This document shows positions 17,204 to 26,344 of a stretch of DNA of 64,000 nucleotides, piece after piece. The DNA is taken from positions 1,240,001 to 1,304,000 of the forward strand of contig CAXXRM010000005.1 of assembly GCA_963663135.2 (NCBI GenBank), given 5' to 3'. Source of the stretch: Io17-Chloro-G2 sp963663135. GTDB taxonomy: Bacteria > Chloroflexota > Dehalococcoidia > Lucifugimonadales > UBA3495. A program made the translations under genes and the position numbers. A model generated the notes under the pieces. That model was not told the DNA's origin. It saw only the letters and a list, made by a program, of their open reading frames with translations, and did no database searches. Numbering within the stretch: position 1 is the first letter of the stretch; each line of letters opens with the position of its first letter.

Positions 17204-18090
17204 TCCAACTAGGGCGAATCGACAATTGGACAAAATCTGATTGAGGTAGCTGGGCAAGAACTGAGCGCAAGGAGGTAGAGTGTAGTACGGAAGTGTAGTG
17301 TGGTGGAGGGATTCAGGTGGAGCGTTACGAATTGAGCGCCAGTCAATGGCGCCGGATCGAGAGCTTCCTACCGGGGCGTTCCGGTTGGGTCGGAGTTACT
17401 GCCAAGGACAACCGCAACTTCGTGAATGGCGTCCTGTGGGTGCTGCGCAGTGGCGCACAATGGAAAGACCTGCCCCCTGGGTACGGCAACTGGAAAAGCG
17501 TTCATAAGCGTTTCACTCGCTGGGCCAGGTCTGGAATCTGGGAGAAAATCTTCCAGGTGTTGCTGGATGACCCGGACAACAGATACGTCATGATTGATTC
17601 CACCGTAGTGCGGGCTCATCAGCAGGCAGTCTGCGGCAAAGGGGGGACCAAAGTGAGGCTCTGGGGCGCTCCCGCGGCGGGCTGAGCACCAAGATTCATC
17701 TGGTGGTTGACGCCCAGGGGCGGCCGGTTCGTTTCTCTCTCACCGGTGGTCAGAGGGCGGATGTCTCCCAGGCGATACCCCTGTTGACTGGCATCGAGGC
17801 CGGGGCGGTGATTGCCGACAAGGGATATGAAAGCAACCGGTTACTGACCTTTATCCGGGCCACAGGAGCCGAGGCGGTAATACCGCCTAAGTTAAACCGG
17901 AAGGATCCTTGGAAATACGACCGGGAACTGTATAAGCAACGGAACCTGATAGAACGAGCCTTCAACAAACTGAAACAGTGGCGCAGAATCGCAACACGGT
18001 ATGACAGGAAGAGTTCGTATTTTCTGTCGGCTCTCTACTTGGTATCCTCGATCATATGGGGTTAGCAATTGTCGATTCGCCCTAGTTGGA
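17204..18090 (+). mobile_element. IS5-family (IS427 group) insertion sequence
   Basis: 887 bp with perfect 25-bp inverted ends (TCCAACTAGGGCGAATCG... at 17204, its complement ending at 18090). It carries two transposase frames joined by a -1 shift. No clear target duplication is visible (GAT left, CAG right). It sits just upstream of the XRE-ImmA-Ubl operon and may have altered its promoter region. Confidence 0.92.
17317..18065 (+). CDS. IS5/IS427 transposase made by -1 frameshift
   Basis: First frame 17317-17685 (N-terminal domain, QWRRIESFLPGR, and first Asp in MIDSTVVRAHQ). Second frame is read from an AAAGGGGGG run at 17638-17646 to 18065, continuing EALGRSRGGLSTKIHLVVD, then ADKGYESN (second Asp) and the Glu region NLIERAFNKLKQWRRIATRYD. 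The shift site and order are typical of IS427-group elements. The frame calling the second half from 17703 misses its true beginning. Confidence 0.9.
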
Positions 18091-18338
18091 CAGGATTGAG
18101 GGTGAGTCAAGCGAGAGTCGGGATGGTCCTGGCAATGATACCAGTACTCCTTTCGGTGAATTTCTCATTTCCTTCGATCCCCCCGATCATTCATGGTTTC
18201 GTGGAACACCTCGGCCAGGACCCGGGAATCCACTGGGGCTCTTGGGACGAATTTGAGGACGGATTCTGGGATGGCGAAGCCGCGGAGCTTCAAGCCAAGA
18301 CACGGGTGGTTCGCTTAGAACTTGGATGATCAACCACT
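18091..18338. other. Gap with possible gene remnant
   Basis: A plus-strand frame ends at 18329 with a protein-like acidic segment (HWGSWDEFEDGFWDGE). It may be the tail of a gene disrupted by the IS5 element, but no matching front half was recognised left of the IS. Confidence 0.25.
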
Positions 18339-18941
18339 CTACGGATCATCGACCTGCCTACCCGCGACGACGTCCAAGGCCTTCTTCGCCGTTGCCGGCG
18401 AGCAGGTCATCACCCGGGCGATGTGGCGCAACCCCGAACCCTCGGCAGCCATCCGCCGGCATTGTTCGATCTGTTCCGGGGTCAAAGCCCGTGGGCGCCC
18501 AACCTTCTTCCCGCTTCCCCGGGCCCGGTCCAACCCCAACTTGGTCCGTTCGCTGGTCGAGTCGACCTGGTAGGCGCCTTGGGCCAGCATTGACCGCCGG
18601 AAGAATTTTGCCGCGGCGCTGCCATCGCTGGTGTCGATGTTCTCCCGGACAGCGACGATGCCGATGTCACGTCCGGTCAGCTCTGCCTGAATCCGCACGC
18701 CCTCCTCGAAGTTCCGGCTGAACCGGTCCAGGAAGGCCACAACAATGATGTCGCGGGGTTGGACCCGGGACATCAGGTCCAGCCAGCCGGTCCGGTTCAT
18801 GGTCCGGCCGCTGGCCACGTCGGAGAAAATCAGGTCTTCCCGAATGCCGTGATCGGCCAGAATCCCCAGTTGAGTTTCCAGGTTCCTAGCCTGGTCGTCG
18901 GCTTTGCTGACCCTGGCGTAACCGTAGGTGACGGAGAGCAT
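18339..18941 (-). CDS. Serine recombinase (resolvase/invertase family)
   Basis: 200 residues. Catalytic Ser12 in GYARVSKADDQ; arginine-rich active-site segments (FLDRFSRNFEEG); C-terminal helix-turn-helix (LTPEQIEQCRRMAAEGSG, HIARVMTCSPATAKKAL). Length fits small resolvases. The DNA just upstream holds a palindrome and four short direct repeats that may be its crossover/binding sites. Confidence 0.92.
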   Translation of the reverse strand: MLSVTYGYARVSKADDQARNLETQLGILADHGIREDLIFSDVASGRTMNRTGWLDLMSRVQPRDIIVVAFLDRFSRNFEEGVRIQAELTGRDIGIVAVRENIDTSDGSAAAKFFRRSMLAQGAYQVDSTSERTKLGLDRARGSGKKVGRPRALTPEQIEQCRRMAAEGSGLRHIARVMTCSPATAKKALDVVAGRQVDDP

Positions 18942-18993
18942 GGTGGTGGAACTCCTGCGGCCGGCCCATGCCCGGCGTAATTGAGGTGTGAGG

Positions 18994-19095
18994 TGTTCAA
19001 CAAACGGGCGTTTATTGACACCCCGACCGGACGCCTTCCGTCAGATACGGAGAAGTGTTCAATAACCCTGTTCAACAATAGTTGCTGTTCAACAA
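18994..19095. repeat. TGTTCAAyAA repeats and palindrome upstream of the resolvase
   Basis: Direct copies of TGTTCAACAA or TGTTCAATAA at 18994, 19056, 19069 and 19086, with an AAACGGGCGTTTAT near-palindrome at 19002-19015. The latter recurs at 42955-42968 upstream of the second serine recombinase. Together they look like a res-type site or an iteron cluster. Confidence 0.55.
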
Positions 19096-19230
19096 CTGCG
19101 TCAAAGGTTTGGTGAACAGGCCCAGCACCCTTTTATTTTCCGACTCAAAACCAAACCTCTGAGTCAGTGTACCGTAGGATTTCCATTCCTTTTGAGGGGC
19201 GTATCACCCACTGCTAAGGGTCAGAAGAGT

Positions 19231-19716
19231 ATGGCTACGAAGGAGCCCCATGGCTACATCCGGACATTGAACCAGGGTCACGGACGCATCGAAACCCTGG
19301 GGTGCAGGGCCTTTACCGACCCGGACTGCCTGGAGACTGGCAAACTCGGGAATAGCAAGCAATGGGTCTGGCTGAAGGCGACGGTGAAAGTCAGGGCCAG
19401 GTGGGAAACGGCGGAAGGGGCCATGGTCTAGTCCCGTTACTACATCAGCAGCCTGAGGTCACCGGCCTAGAAGATTCTGGAGGCGGCACGCCAACACCGG
19501 AGCATCGAGAATTCATTGCATTGGATCTTGGGCGTGCGCTTTCGTGAAGATCAGTGCCGGGTCCGGAGGGACCACGATCCCCCAAAACTGGCCACCCTAC
19601 ACCAGATTTCCACCAACCTGCTCAAAAAGGGATCTAGCCTCAAAACCGGTATCCAAGGCAAACCCCTCAACCCCGGCTGGCGCGACGAATACCTACTCAA
19701 AGTCCTGCTTGGTTGA
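19231..19716 (+). pseudogene. ISAs1-family transposase remnant
   Basis: C-terminal half of an ISAs1-type transposase: GHGRIETLGCRAF, then RYYISSL, an in-frame TAG near 19470, then ENSLHWILGVRFREDQCRV and LATLHQISTNLLKK. A frame change lies near 19430. No IS ends are seen, so it is a fossil. Confidence 0.8.
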
Positions 19717-19804
19717 GACGCGATTACCCTGGCCGGGTTGATCGGAAGTTCCTAGAATATCAATTCGGGGCTTATGATTAGGACAAAGCCTCAGGGGGTG
19801 CCAG

Positions 19805-20785
19805 ATGGGTGATGTGTATTTGTTGGGCGCAGGATTTTCAAAAGCGATATCAGACGAAATGCCTTTACTCAGTGAGCTGAGCGGTCAAATCAAGGCACGA
19901 GGACTGGATCTACCTTCCCATCTAACCACGCTTGGTGACAATCTCGAAGTTTGGCTTTCTTACCTAAGTCAACCCCATCCCTGGCTCCGGGAATCAATGA
20001 ACTTGAAGAACCAAGCGATGGCATTGGAAATTTCCGAGCTTATCAAGGAGGTCCTCGATGAAAAGGAGCGCCTGGCAATTGTGAAGGACTGCCCGAGTTG
20101 GCTACAAAAGCTGACGAAAGCCTGGCATGAAACTAAAGCCGGAGTGATTAGCCTCAATTACGACACTCTGGTGGAACGGGCAGCAGCGATGATTAGCACC
20201 GGGGAAAACGACCACCTTTCAGCCGACCAACTGTACCCCGTTCAGTTGACCATATCCACTAGACGGGATGCGATGGTGTTTGGTTCGAGTGAAGTGGACA
20301 CTTTCACATTGTTCAAGCTTCACGGGTCCACCAATTGGTACTATTCTGGCGCTGCTGAATCCACCGGAGAGGTGATCTATTACAGTGGATGTAGTCCATG
20401 GGGGGCCGACTCTTCTAGGGAACAGCGAGAGAGAAAAGCCGTGAGCGATAAAGTGCCTTTAATCGTGCCTCCCACAACGGAGAAGGTCCGTTTCTTCCAG
20501 CACGAATCGTTGAAGCGGACTTGGACCCGGGCTGTTATGTCGTTATATGAAGCGAAGGCGATCTTCGTTATGGGGTATTCGCTCCCAATGACGGACTTGG
20601 CGGTTCGCTTATTCTTGCATGAAGGAGGCCAAGGATCCGAAACAAAGAAAGACCTCTACATTGTAAATCCCGATTGTCGTGTTGCCGACCGGTATCGGGA
20701 ATTGCTGGGCCAAGCCTACGATATCAAGGATGATTACTTGGATAATGATGCGGTTGAACGCTTTATTGACGATAGGTTCGGTTAA
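19805..20785 (+). CDS. SIR2-like domain protein, probable NAD-degrading defence protein
   Basis: 326 residues. SIR2-like features: GAGFSKA (8-14, NAD loop), SLNYDTLVE (~115), LFKLHGSTNWYY (~172) and VMGYSLPMTD (~260). Stand-alone SIR2-like proteins of this type occur in anti-phage systems where they deplete NAD+. No partner (Argonaute, HerA, or DSR-type extension) is adjacent: upstream is a dead transposase, downstream a 550-bp gap. Family confident, phage role inferred. Confidence 0.88.
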   Translation: MGDVYLLGAGFSKAISDEMPLLSELSGQIKARGLDLPSHLTTLGDNLEVWLSYLSQPHPWLRESMNLKNQAMALEISELIKEVLDEKERLAIVKDCPSWLQKLTKAWHETKAGVISLNYDTLVERAAAMISTGENDHLSADQLYPVQLTISTRRDAMVFGSSEVDTFTLFKLHGSTNWYYSGAAESTGEVIYYSGCSPWGADSSREQRERKAVSDKVPLIVPPTTEKVRFFQHESLKRTWTRAVMSLYEAKAIFVMGYSLPMTDLAVRLFLHEGGQGSETKKDLYIVNPDCRVADRYRELLGQAYDIKDDYLDNDAVERFIDDRFG

Positions 20786-21342
20786 TTAGGTAGGTTACCG
20801 GATGAGGTGTTCTTGAGCGCCGGGTAAAGAATGTTCCTGGTCAAGGTGGGAGTTGAACGGGGCCGAGTTATCGGAGGACCCTACCAAGCCGGTAACGCCT
20901 GGGACAAGCCCATGAGGACTATCGTTCGAGGTCATCGCTCATAGGGACATCAGCACTGCTGGCCCGCTTAGCCAGAGCGGATTTACCGGCAGATCGCATT
21001 CGATTTGGTATTGCGATGCTCAGGAGCCAAGTGTGTTCCGATGGTATGAAACAGCGTTCGGGGTGTTGGGTCGTGGGAGCACTTTTACCCCTTCGCCATG
21101 CCGCCAGAGGCTGGGGATACGCCCTTGACATAACCTTGAGTTGGAACTCCGGCAAGCGTTGTCCGACCTGGGCCTGGACGAGCATGTGCGGGTAGACCCT
21201 TTGTGAAAGGCTCTCAATCGATAAGATTTGTGACACTCGCCGATTTTCAATCCAACAACGAATGGGTAGAATCCATACTTGGATAAACTTGCCGCACTCC
21301 CAGAATCGTAAAACGAAGTGGTCTCCCGGCTTCGGCGGAACA
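20786..21342. other. Intergenic stretch, nothing recognised
   Basis: A minus-strand frame (20919-21422) runs through it and into the next gene but has no recognisable motif or start signal. Probably degraded DNA. Confidence 0.35.
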
Positions 21343-22095
21343 ATGGCTTCCAAAATTGATTGGACGGACGAAACATGGAACCCTGTAACCGGCTGTACGC
21401 GGGTGTCGCCGGGCTGTGACAATTGCTACATGTTTTCCCTCTACCCCCGCCTTAAGGCAATGGGCGTGCCGGGGTACGAGTCCGCACCGGGGGACGTGAA
21501 ACTACAGTTCCAGCGCCTTCATATGCCGCTGTCATGGAAAACGCCGCGTCGCATCTTCGTAAACAGTATGGCAGACCTTTTTCACCCGGACGTTCCCTTT
21601 GACTTTGTAAGTGATGTCTTTACGGTGATGAAGGAAGCTGCGAACCAGCAAGGCCATGTGTTTCAGGTACTGACGAAAAGGCCCGGAAGGGCCGTTGCCT
21701 GGTGGAAGAACTGCGCGGAGTCCTTCCCTGGCGGATGGCCTCCCAATGTTTGGGTCGGCACATCCGTCGAGAGCCAAAAGTATGCCCCGCGATTAACAGT
21801 GTTGGCACGTCTTCCGGCGCAAACACGATTCGTGTCCGCCGAGCCGTTGCTGGAACCAATTGACCTGACACAATGGCTGGACACAGGCGTACTCCAATGG
21901 GTCATCGTTGGTGGTGAAAGTGGCCGACAGGCTAGACCAATGGACTTGGAATGGGCTAGAGACCTGCGCGACCAAACCCTCAAGGCTGGGGTGGCATTTT
22001 TTCTGAAGCAACTCGGCGGACGACGAGGGAAGCGGGCCGGAGCCGAAGCCATATTGGATGATCGGGTCTGGCAAGGCTACCCGACGATTGGTTGA
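21343..22095 (+). CDS. Phage Gp37/Gp68-type three-Cys-motif protein (DUF5131)
   Basis: 250 residues from ATG 21343. N-terminal IDWTDETWNPVTGC, then the three-Cys motif CTRVSPGCDNCY, then IFVNSMADLFHPDVP, VLTKRPGR, NVWVGTSVES and VIVGGESGRQARPM, all typical of this family. The cysteine spacing recalls metal- or Fe-S-binding proteins. It is followed after 8 bases by tcmP, the partner with which the family is named. The biochemical role is unknown. Confidence 0.92.
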   Translation: MASKIDWTDETWNPVTGCTRVSPGCDNCYMFSLYPRLKAMGVPGYESAPGDVKLQFQRLHMPLSWKTPRRIFVNSMADLFHPDVPFDFVSDVFTVMKEAANQQGHVFQVLTKRPGRAVAWWKNCAESFPGGWPPNVWVGTSVESQKYAPRLTVLARLPAQTRFVSAEPLLEPIDLTQWLDTGVLQWVIVGGESGRQARPMDLEWARDLRDQTLKAGVAFFLKQLGGRRGKRAGAEAILDDRVWQGYPTIG

Positions 22096-22103
22096 GATGA
22101 GAC

Positions 22104-23201
22104 ATGCCTCGTGAAACGACAACTTGGCCCCTCGACCCTCACACTCAAGGCAAGCATCTTGTTCTCCAGTACTACATGGAGGCGTGGTTGCCGATTATGA
22201 CCACTTGGAACGGCAGAGTATTGTTCATCGACGCGTTCGCTGGACCGGGCGAATACTCAGGTTGTGAACCCGGTTCGCCCTTAGTAGCGTTGCGTGCCTT
22301 TACCGAGCACAGCGCCCGCAAACGAATGAAAGGAAACATTAACTACCTATTCATTGAAAAGGACCCCAGCCGGTGTGGTCATTTGCGAGATGTGCTACGC
22401 AATTTCGAGCCTGAAATCCCTGAGAACTGTCGATTTCAAGTGTTCAACTCAACCTTTGACGAGACTCTCACAGACGTACTCGACCGCATTGACGAACAGA
22501 ATAAGCGCCTCGCTCCTTCGTTCGTGATGATAGACCCGTTTGGAGTGTCCGGTACGCCTATGAAGACCATTGGCCGCATTCTTTCCAATCCCAAATCTGA
22601 AGTTTACGTATCCCTCATGTTCAGCCACATCAATAGGTTCCAGGAGCATCCCAACTTTGAACGACATCTCGACGAGCTGTTCGGCTGCGCTGAATGGAGG
22701 CATGGCTTAGAGATAACCAATTCGGTCGAAAGGAAGGATTTCTTCTTTGGCCTTTATAAGCGTCAACTAAAATCAGCTGGTGCCAAACAGGTTCTCCACT
22801 TTGAACTCTATGAAGGTCAACGGTTGGTGTATGCGATTTTCTTCGGTACGCAGAACCTAGAGGGCTGTGACAAGATGAAACAGGCAATCTGGAAAGTAGC
22901 CCCGTTTGGAGACTACCGATTTCATGGTGGACAGAACAGCCAGCTTACTTTCGGAACGGAGCTCCTCGACTTCAGTCCGCTGGAGAAAGCACTTCATGAG
23001 GAGTTTGGCCCAAAAGGGTGGACTAGAATTGAAGATATGACCCGGTTCGTTAAGTCCGACGCAACGGAATATCACTCCGGCCACCTGAAATTGAAGACAC
23101 TGAACCCCATGGAAAAACGTGGGGAAGTAGAAGCGAGGCAGGGGTCCCGAAAACGGCCAGGCACCTATCCAGACGGAACCGACCTTCGATTTGTGAATTG
23201 A
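22104..23201 (+). CDS. tcmP: Three-Cys-motif partner protein TcmP
   Basis: 365 residues. Begins with KHLVLQYYMEAWLPIM and the signature FIDAFAGPGEYSG..GSP, which resembles a Rossmann/methyltransferase nucleotide loop, then SFVMIDPFGVSGTPM. The family occurs next to Gp37/Gp68 genes as here. Its function is not established; proximity to SIR2 and other defence genes suggests defence. The C-terminal region (LKTLNPMEKRGEVEARQGSR) may bind nucleic acid. Confidence 0.9.
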   Translation: MPRETTTWPLDPHTQGKHLVLQYYMEAWLPIMTTWNGRVLFIDAFAGPGEYSGCEPGSPLVALRAFTEHSARKRMKGNINYLFIEKDPSRCGHLRDVLRNFEPEIPENCRFQVFNSTFDETLTDVLDRIDEQNKRLAPSFVMIDPFGVSGTPMKTIGRILSNPKSEVYVSLMFSHINRFQEHPNFERHLDELFGCAEWRHGLEITNSVERKDFFFGLYKRQLKSAGAKQVLHFELYEGQRLVYAIFFGTQNLEGCDKMKQAIWKVAPFGDYRFHGGQNSQLTFGTELLDFSPLEKALHEEFGPKGWTRIEDMTRFVKSDATEYHSGHLKLKTLNPMEKRGEVEARQGSRKRPGTYPDGTDLRFVN

Positions 23202-23225
23202 GCCATCCGGCACCTGAGCAGGTAG

Positions 23226-23470
23226 TTGTCGCCAAAACGCGACAACGGCGCCGACATATTTCTGGAGGCTGGCGCATTTGCTGCCGGCTCTACTACTCCA
23301 GCTTCTCGACCAAGGCGACCAGTCCCTGGTGTTCGGCATCGACGAAACCGTGGAACGGCGTGGCGGGCCCAAATCAGGGCTCGGGACATTTACCGTGATG
23401 CCGCGCGCTCCAGCCGTAGCTACCTGGTCAAGGTCAACGGCCTGCGCTGGATTAGCCTTACGAAAAATAT
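23226..23470 (+). pseudogene. Transposase remnant (IS701/IS4-like)
   Basis: Two frames carry pieces of one DDE transposase: LVFGIDETVERR in one, and ARDIYRDAARSSRSYLVKVN followed by GLRWISL in the next. It has no ends and is broken by a frameshift. The frame happens to run into the HNH gene, making that gene look longer. Confidence 0.65.
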
Positions 23471-23634
23471 ATTTGATTCAACGGGATCAAGGAGACCTGT
23501 ATCAGCTTGAGCCCTGCCAGACCCGAGCCCAGGCCTGGAACCCGGCCGAGTTGAGGAAGATTCGCTGGCGAATCTTCCTTGGACCAGGCCCTGAGGCAGC
23601 ATTTCACAGCCGCAACCAACCGTTGAGGAACCTG

Positions 23635-24819
23635 ATGAACATGGCAGCTTATACCAAACCCTGCCTTCTGTGCGGAAACTCCGCAACCGGCAATAACCGT
23701 TCCAGTGAGCACATCGTCCCAGCCGCGCTCGGCGGTACCCTAACCGTCTCGGGGTTCATCTGCCAACAATGCAACAGCGATGCGGGTCGCTCATGTGACG
23801 CGGCTCTCGCACAGAGTTTTGAAGGCCTAACCAGACTCCTCGATATCCCGCGACAAAAGTCCCTGCCTCGGGCCCGGGTCACATACACATCTGATGGCAC
23901 ACCCATCCGGGTACTACCCGGAAACCGTGTGGTGTTCGGCCACACAACCGAACAAGAAATCACTGAAGGAAACAGGAAGATCCTGCGCATAACAGCGGCA
24001 TCGAAAGACGAACTGCGCAAGTCAGTTCAAAAGATCAAAGATAGACGGAACTTAGACTTGGATGTAGAGACGTTCGTGGAGGACGCCACGGTTAGTTCAA
24101 CGTACATCGATGAGCCTTACCTGCTCTTGGACGTCAATTGGGGACCCGACCATTACAAATCGCTGGTGAAGTCCGCGCTGGCGCTGGTTTGCTGTGCCGG
24201 GTTAGATCCATCAGACGCCGAAATCGCGATGGCTTATCTGACTGGGGATACTGAGGAGAAATGCTTTTTCCCGTATTACAACAAGGACCTGGTAACTCAG
24301 CGCGAGGCTGGTATGCCGATCAACTGCGTATACGTGAAGGGTGACCCGGTCAGCCGCGAGCTCATGGCGTACGTCGAGATCTTCGGCATCCTGAGATCGG
24401 TCATACGCCTGTCAGAAAAATATGACCGAGACTATTTCGAGCGTCTTTATGCGTTCGACCCGACCAACGGGCACGAACTCGACGTGGAGATCGAGTTGAA
24501 CTCATCCATTCTCGTCGATGCAGAAAACGAGACCGACTACTATGGAGTGGAGACCGGCGGTTTCCTTGCGGCAATTGACCCCGTGATGCAAAGAGCCAGG
24601 GCCATTGCAAACGAGAATGAGTTGACCAGGATCGCCGTCTCGGCCATGCAACAGTACTTCGATGAGTTGGGTAAGGCATGCGACGAACCTATGACCGACG
24701 ACGAATACCGTGCTATGTGGGACCACATAGGCCAGTCGGTGCTGCCGTTCTTGAACCACCTAAACCGTCCAATGAAATTGCCAGTTCACGTGTTGGAGCA
24801 ACTCTCGCAGAACTCCTGA
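23635..24819 (+). CDS. HNH endonuclease-like protein
   Basis: 394 residues from ATG 23635 (an ATG at 23641 is equally possible; TTGAGGA lies upstream). N-terminal zinc/HNH module: CLLCGN, SSEHIVPAALGG, CQQCNSDAG, as in HNH_5-type nucleases. The remaining ~320 residues have no recognised domain. The upstream in-frame extension to 23278 is transposase debris. A solitary HNH protein here is likely a restriction-type or mobile-element nuclease. Confidence 0.78.
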   Translation: MNMAAYTKPCLLCGNSATGNNRSSEHIVPAALGGTLTVSGFICQQCNSDAGRSCDAALAQSFEGLTRLLDIPRQKSLPRARVTYTSDGTPIRVLPGNRVVFGHTTEQEITEGNRKILRITAASKDELRKSVQKIKDRRNLDLDVETFVEDATVSSTYIDEPYLLLDVNWGPDHYKSLVKSALALVCCAGLDPSDAEIAMAYLTGDTEEKCFFPYYNKDLVTQREAGMPINCVYVKGDPVSRELMAYVEIFGILRSVIRLSEKYDRDYFERLYAFDPTNGHELDVEIELNSSILVDAENETDYYGVETGGFLAAIDPVMQRARAIANENELTRIAVSAMQQYFDELGKACDEPMTDDEYRAMWDHIGQSVLPFLNHLNRPMKLPVHVLEQLSQNS

Positions 24820-24943
24820 CTGACGGTCCTCGATCGGACGGGGAGCCTGAAGTCTGTGAAACCCAATCGTCGTGAAATTGGTGGGCTGTTAGGTATACGG
24901 ACTGGCAGCCGAGCGGCTATAACGGGGCATGAGTACCTCCGCT

Positions 24944-24973
24944 GGCCGTGACTTCGACGGAGGGCATCTCCGC
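24944..24973. repeat. GGCCGTGACTTCGACGGAGG repeat, copy 1
   Basis: A ~26-30-base motif also at 33148-33173 (identical over GCTGGCCGTGACTTCGACGG plus AGGGCA) and, less exactly, at 40651-40680 (shares GGAGGGTATCTCCGC). It is present in both coding and non-coding contexts. Confidence 0.5.
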
Positions 24974-24995
24974 CCCAGGGTCCCAAAACGGGCCT

Positions 24996-25211
24996 TTACA
25001 GGCTGGTCTCCCACGGCCTGAAACCGATCATTCCGCCGCGTACGTTCCAATTGTTGGCAGCCCCGCGCTGGGCCATCAGGTCGTAGACCGTCACGGAGTC
25101 GCATTCCATAGCGTGCTTCTTTGCCCGGGCCATCGCCTCGCGCTTGTATGGGTAGACGTCCACCAATCCGCACACTGGATCACAGACCTGAAACCTTGAT
25201 TCCCAAGGCAT
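24996..25211 (-). CDS. Small conserved-looking hypothetical protein
   Basis: 71 residues from ATG 25211 with AAGGAG seven bases upstream. CDPVCGLVDVYPYKREAMAR, then HAMECDSVTVYDLMAQ. Cysteine pattern and codon content look genuine. No family recognised. Confidence 0.55.
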   Translation of the reverse strand: MPWESRFQVCDPVCGLVDVYPYKREAMARAKKHAMECDSVTVYDLMAQRGAANNWNVRGGMIGFRPWETSL

Positions 25212-25525
25212 TGGTTTGCTCCTTAAGGTCAGAAACCGGTCTTTGTGGTGTTTTGGCTGGCAGCATGATTTCGTCGCTGGTCTTGCTGCATCAGGGGTAG
25301 ACCAAACGGACCGCCCTGCACCTGCACTGGGACCGGTCAGTCCATGCGTCTCCGTAGAGGATTTCCCGAGTCTGTCCCCAAGTGTGGGCGTGAGTTTCCG
25401 CTTTTTCCATCATCACTTCAAGCTCCTTGTAAGGGTCTAAAACCGGTGTTTGTGGGCCCTCTGCGACGTGGGCGGAGACGACCCCGGCAATCGGTCAATT
25501 CTCTGGGAAATTGAAACTCCGATTG

Positions 25526-25905
25526 TTACGACTCGGCCAAGCCTGGGTGAAAGAGAGATGCCAGACACTCCCTTTCTTGTCCTGGACGCGGATAGAAGTT
25601 TTCCTTCTCCCGGTCCAGAGCAGGGACCCGGTCTGCCTGGATCTCCTGCCAGAGGGTCAGGGGCAGAGACATCCGGGCCAGCCTGGGGTTGATTGTGAAG
25701 TAGAAGTAGGGCTGAGCCCCGTCCATGGTGGCGTTGAAATATACCCCCCGAAACCTCCGGCCATCCAGGAGGCGAACCGTAGGCCGGAACAGCGGCGCAG
25801 GGGGCGGGGGGCCTGGAAGGACGCCGGGTCAAGCTCCAACTCATCACGCAGCATCTCATAAAGGGACACGAGGGACGATAATACAGGCGGTTGTTCCATG
25901 CTCAC
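25526..25905 (-). pseudogene. Frameshifted hypothetical gene
   Basis: First half from 25905 (MSMEQPPVLSSLVSLYEMLR..), second half in another frame (FNATMDGAQPYFYFTINPRL to 25526). The switch lies at a run of six G on the coding strand (C run 25744-25749). Joined, it gives about 125 residues with a continuous protein-like pattern. Family unknown; could be an assembly error. Confidence 0.5.
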
Positions 25906-26084
25906 TCCGGCAGTTTAGGGTTTTTTGCTGGGGCGAATTGGGCGTCAACACTCACCCCTCTCCGGCTTTAGCATAGCCAAAGACAAGGGAAGGCTCCAAG
26001 GGAACAGCTACCAGGACCTTGGAACCCAGACAGCAGTTCACCTGATCAAAGAGCGGCGGCGCCAGCCATCGACAAACAGCACAC

Positions 26085-26130
26085 CTAATTTACCTGGAAT
26101 CGACTCCGGACCCGTCGGAGAGTCTGGTGC
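26085..26130 (+). repeat. Degenerate recombinase 3'-end sequence
   Basis: TTACCTGGAATCGACTCCGG then ACCCGTCGGAGAGTCTGG, similar to the end of the recombinase gene at 11811-11850 (YLELAPDPSGSL). Confidence 0.45.
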
Positions 26131-26216
26131 ATTGCCTCAACTAGAATGCTACCGAAAAGCGGGGAGCAGCGCTCATGCGAAAGGCCCGCACTCCCCCCGA
26201 CAACCTTGTACCGCAG

Positions 26217-26323
26217 GTTGCGGAAATGGGGGTTTTCCGCAACTAACCGCCTCTCCGGACCTCTGGGTGACGCTCAGGTTATTGCTCCTGGGCTCCCTCT
26301 GCCGGTAAACTTGGTTGCGGAAA
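26217..26323. promoter_or_regulatory. GTTGCGGAAA sites upstream of the second recombinase
   Basis: GTTGCGGAAA at 26217-26226 is inverted at 26234-26243 (7-base spacer) and repeated directly at 26314-26323, 21 bases before the recombinase start. The inverted pair with a 7-base spacer resembles the core of a tyrosine-recombinase crossover site. Confidence 0.55.
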
Positions 26324-26344
26324 TCCCCGCAGATGGACGGTGGT

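Noticed and set aside
20919..21422. 167-residue minus-strand frame
   Set aside because: It runs antisense into the Gp37/Gp68 gene and has no motif.
23278..23634. N-terminal extension of the HNH gene
   Set aside because: It encodes transposase fragments in frame by chance; the HNH domain starts at 23635.
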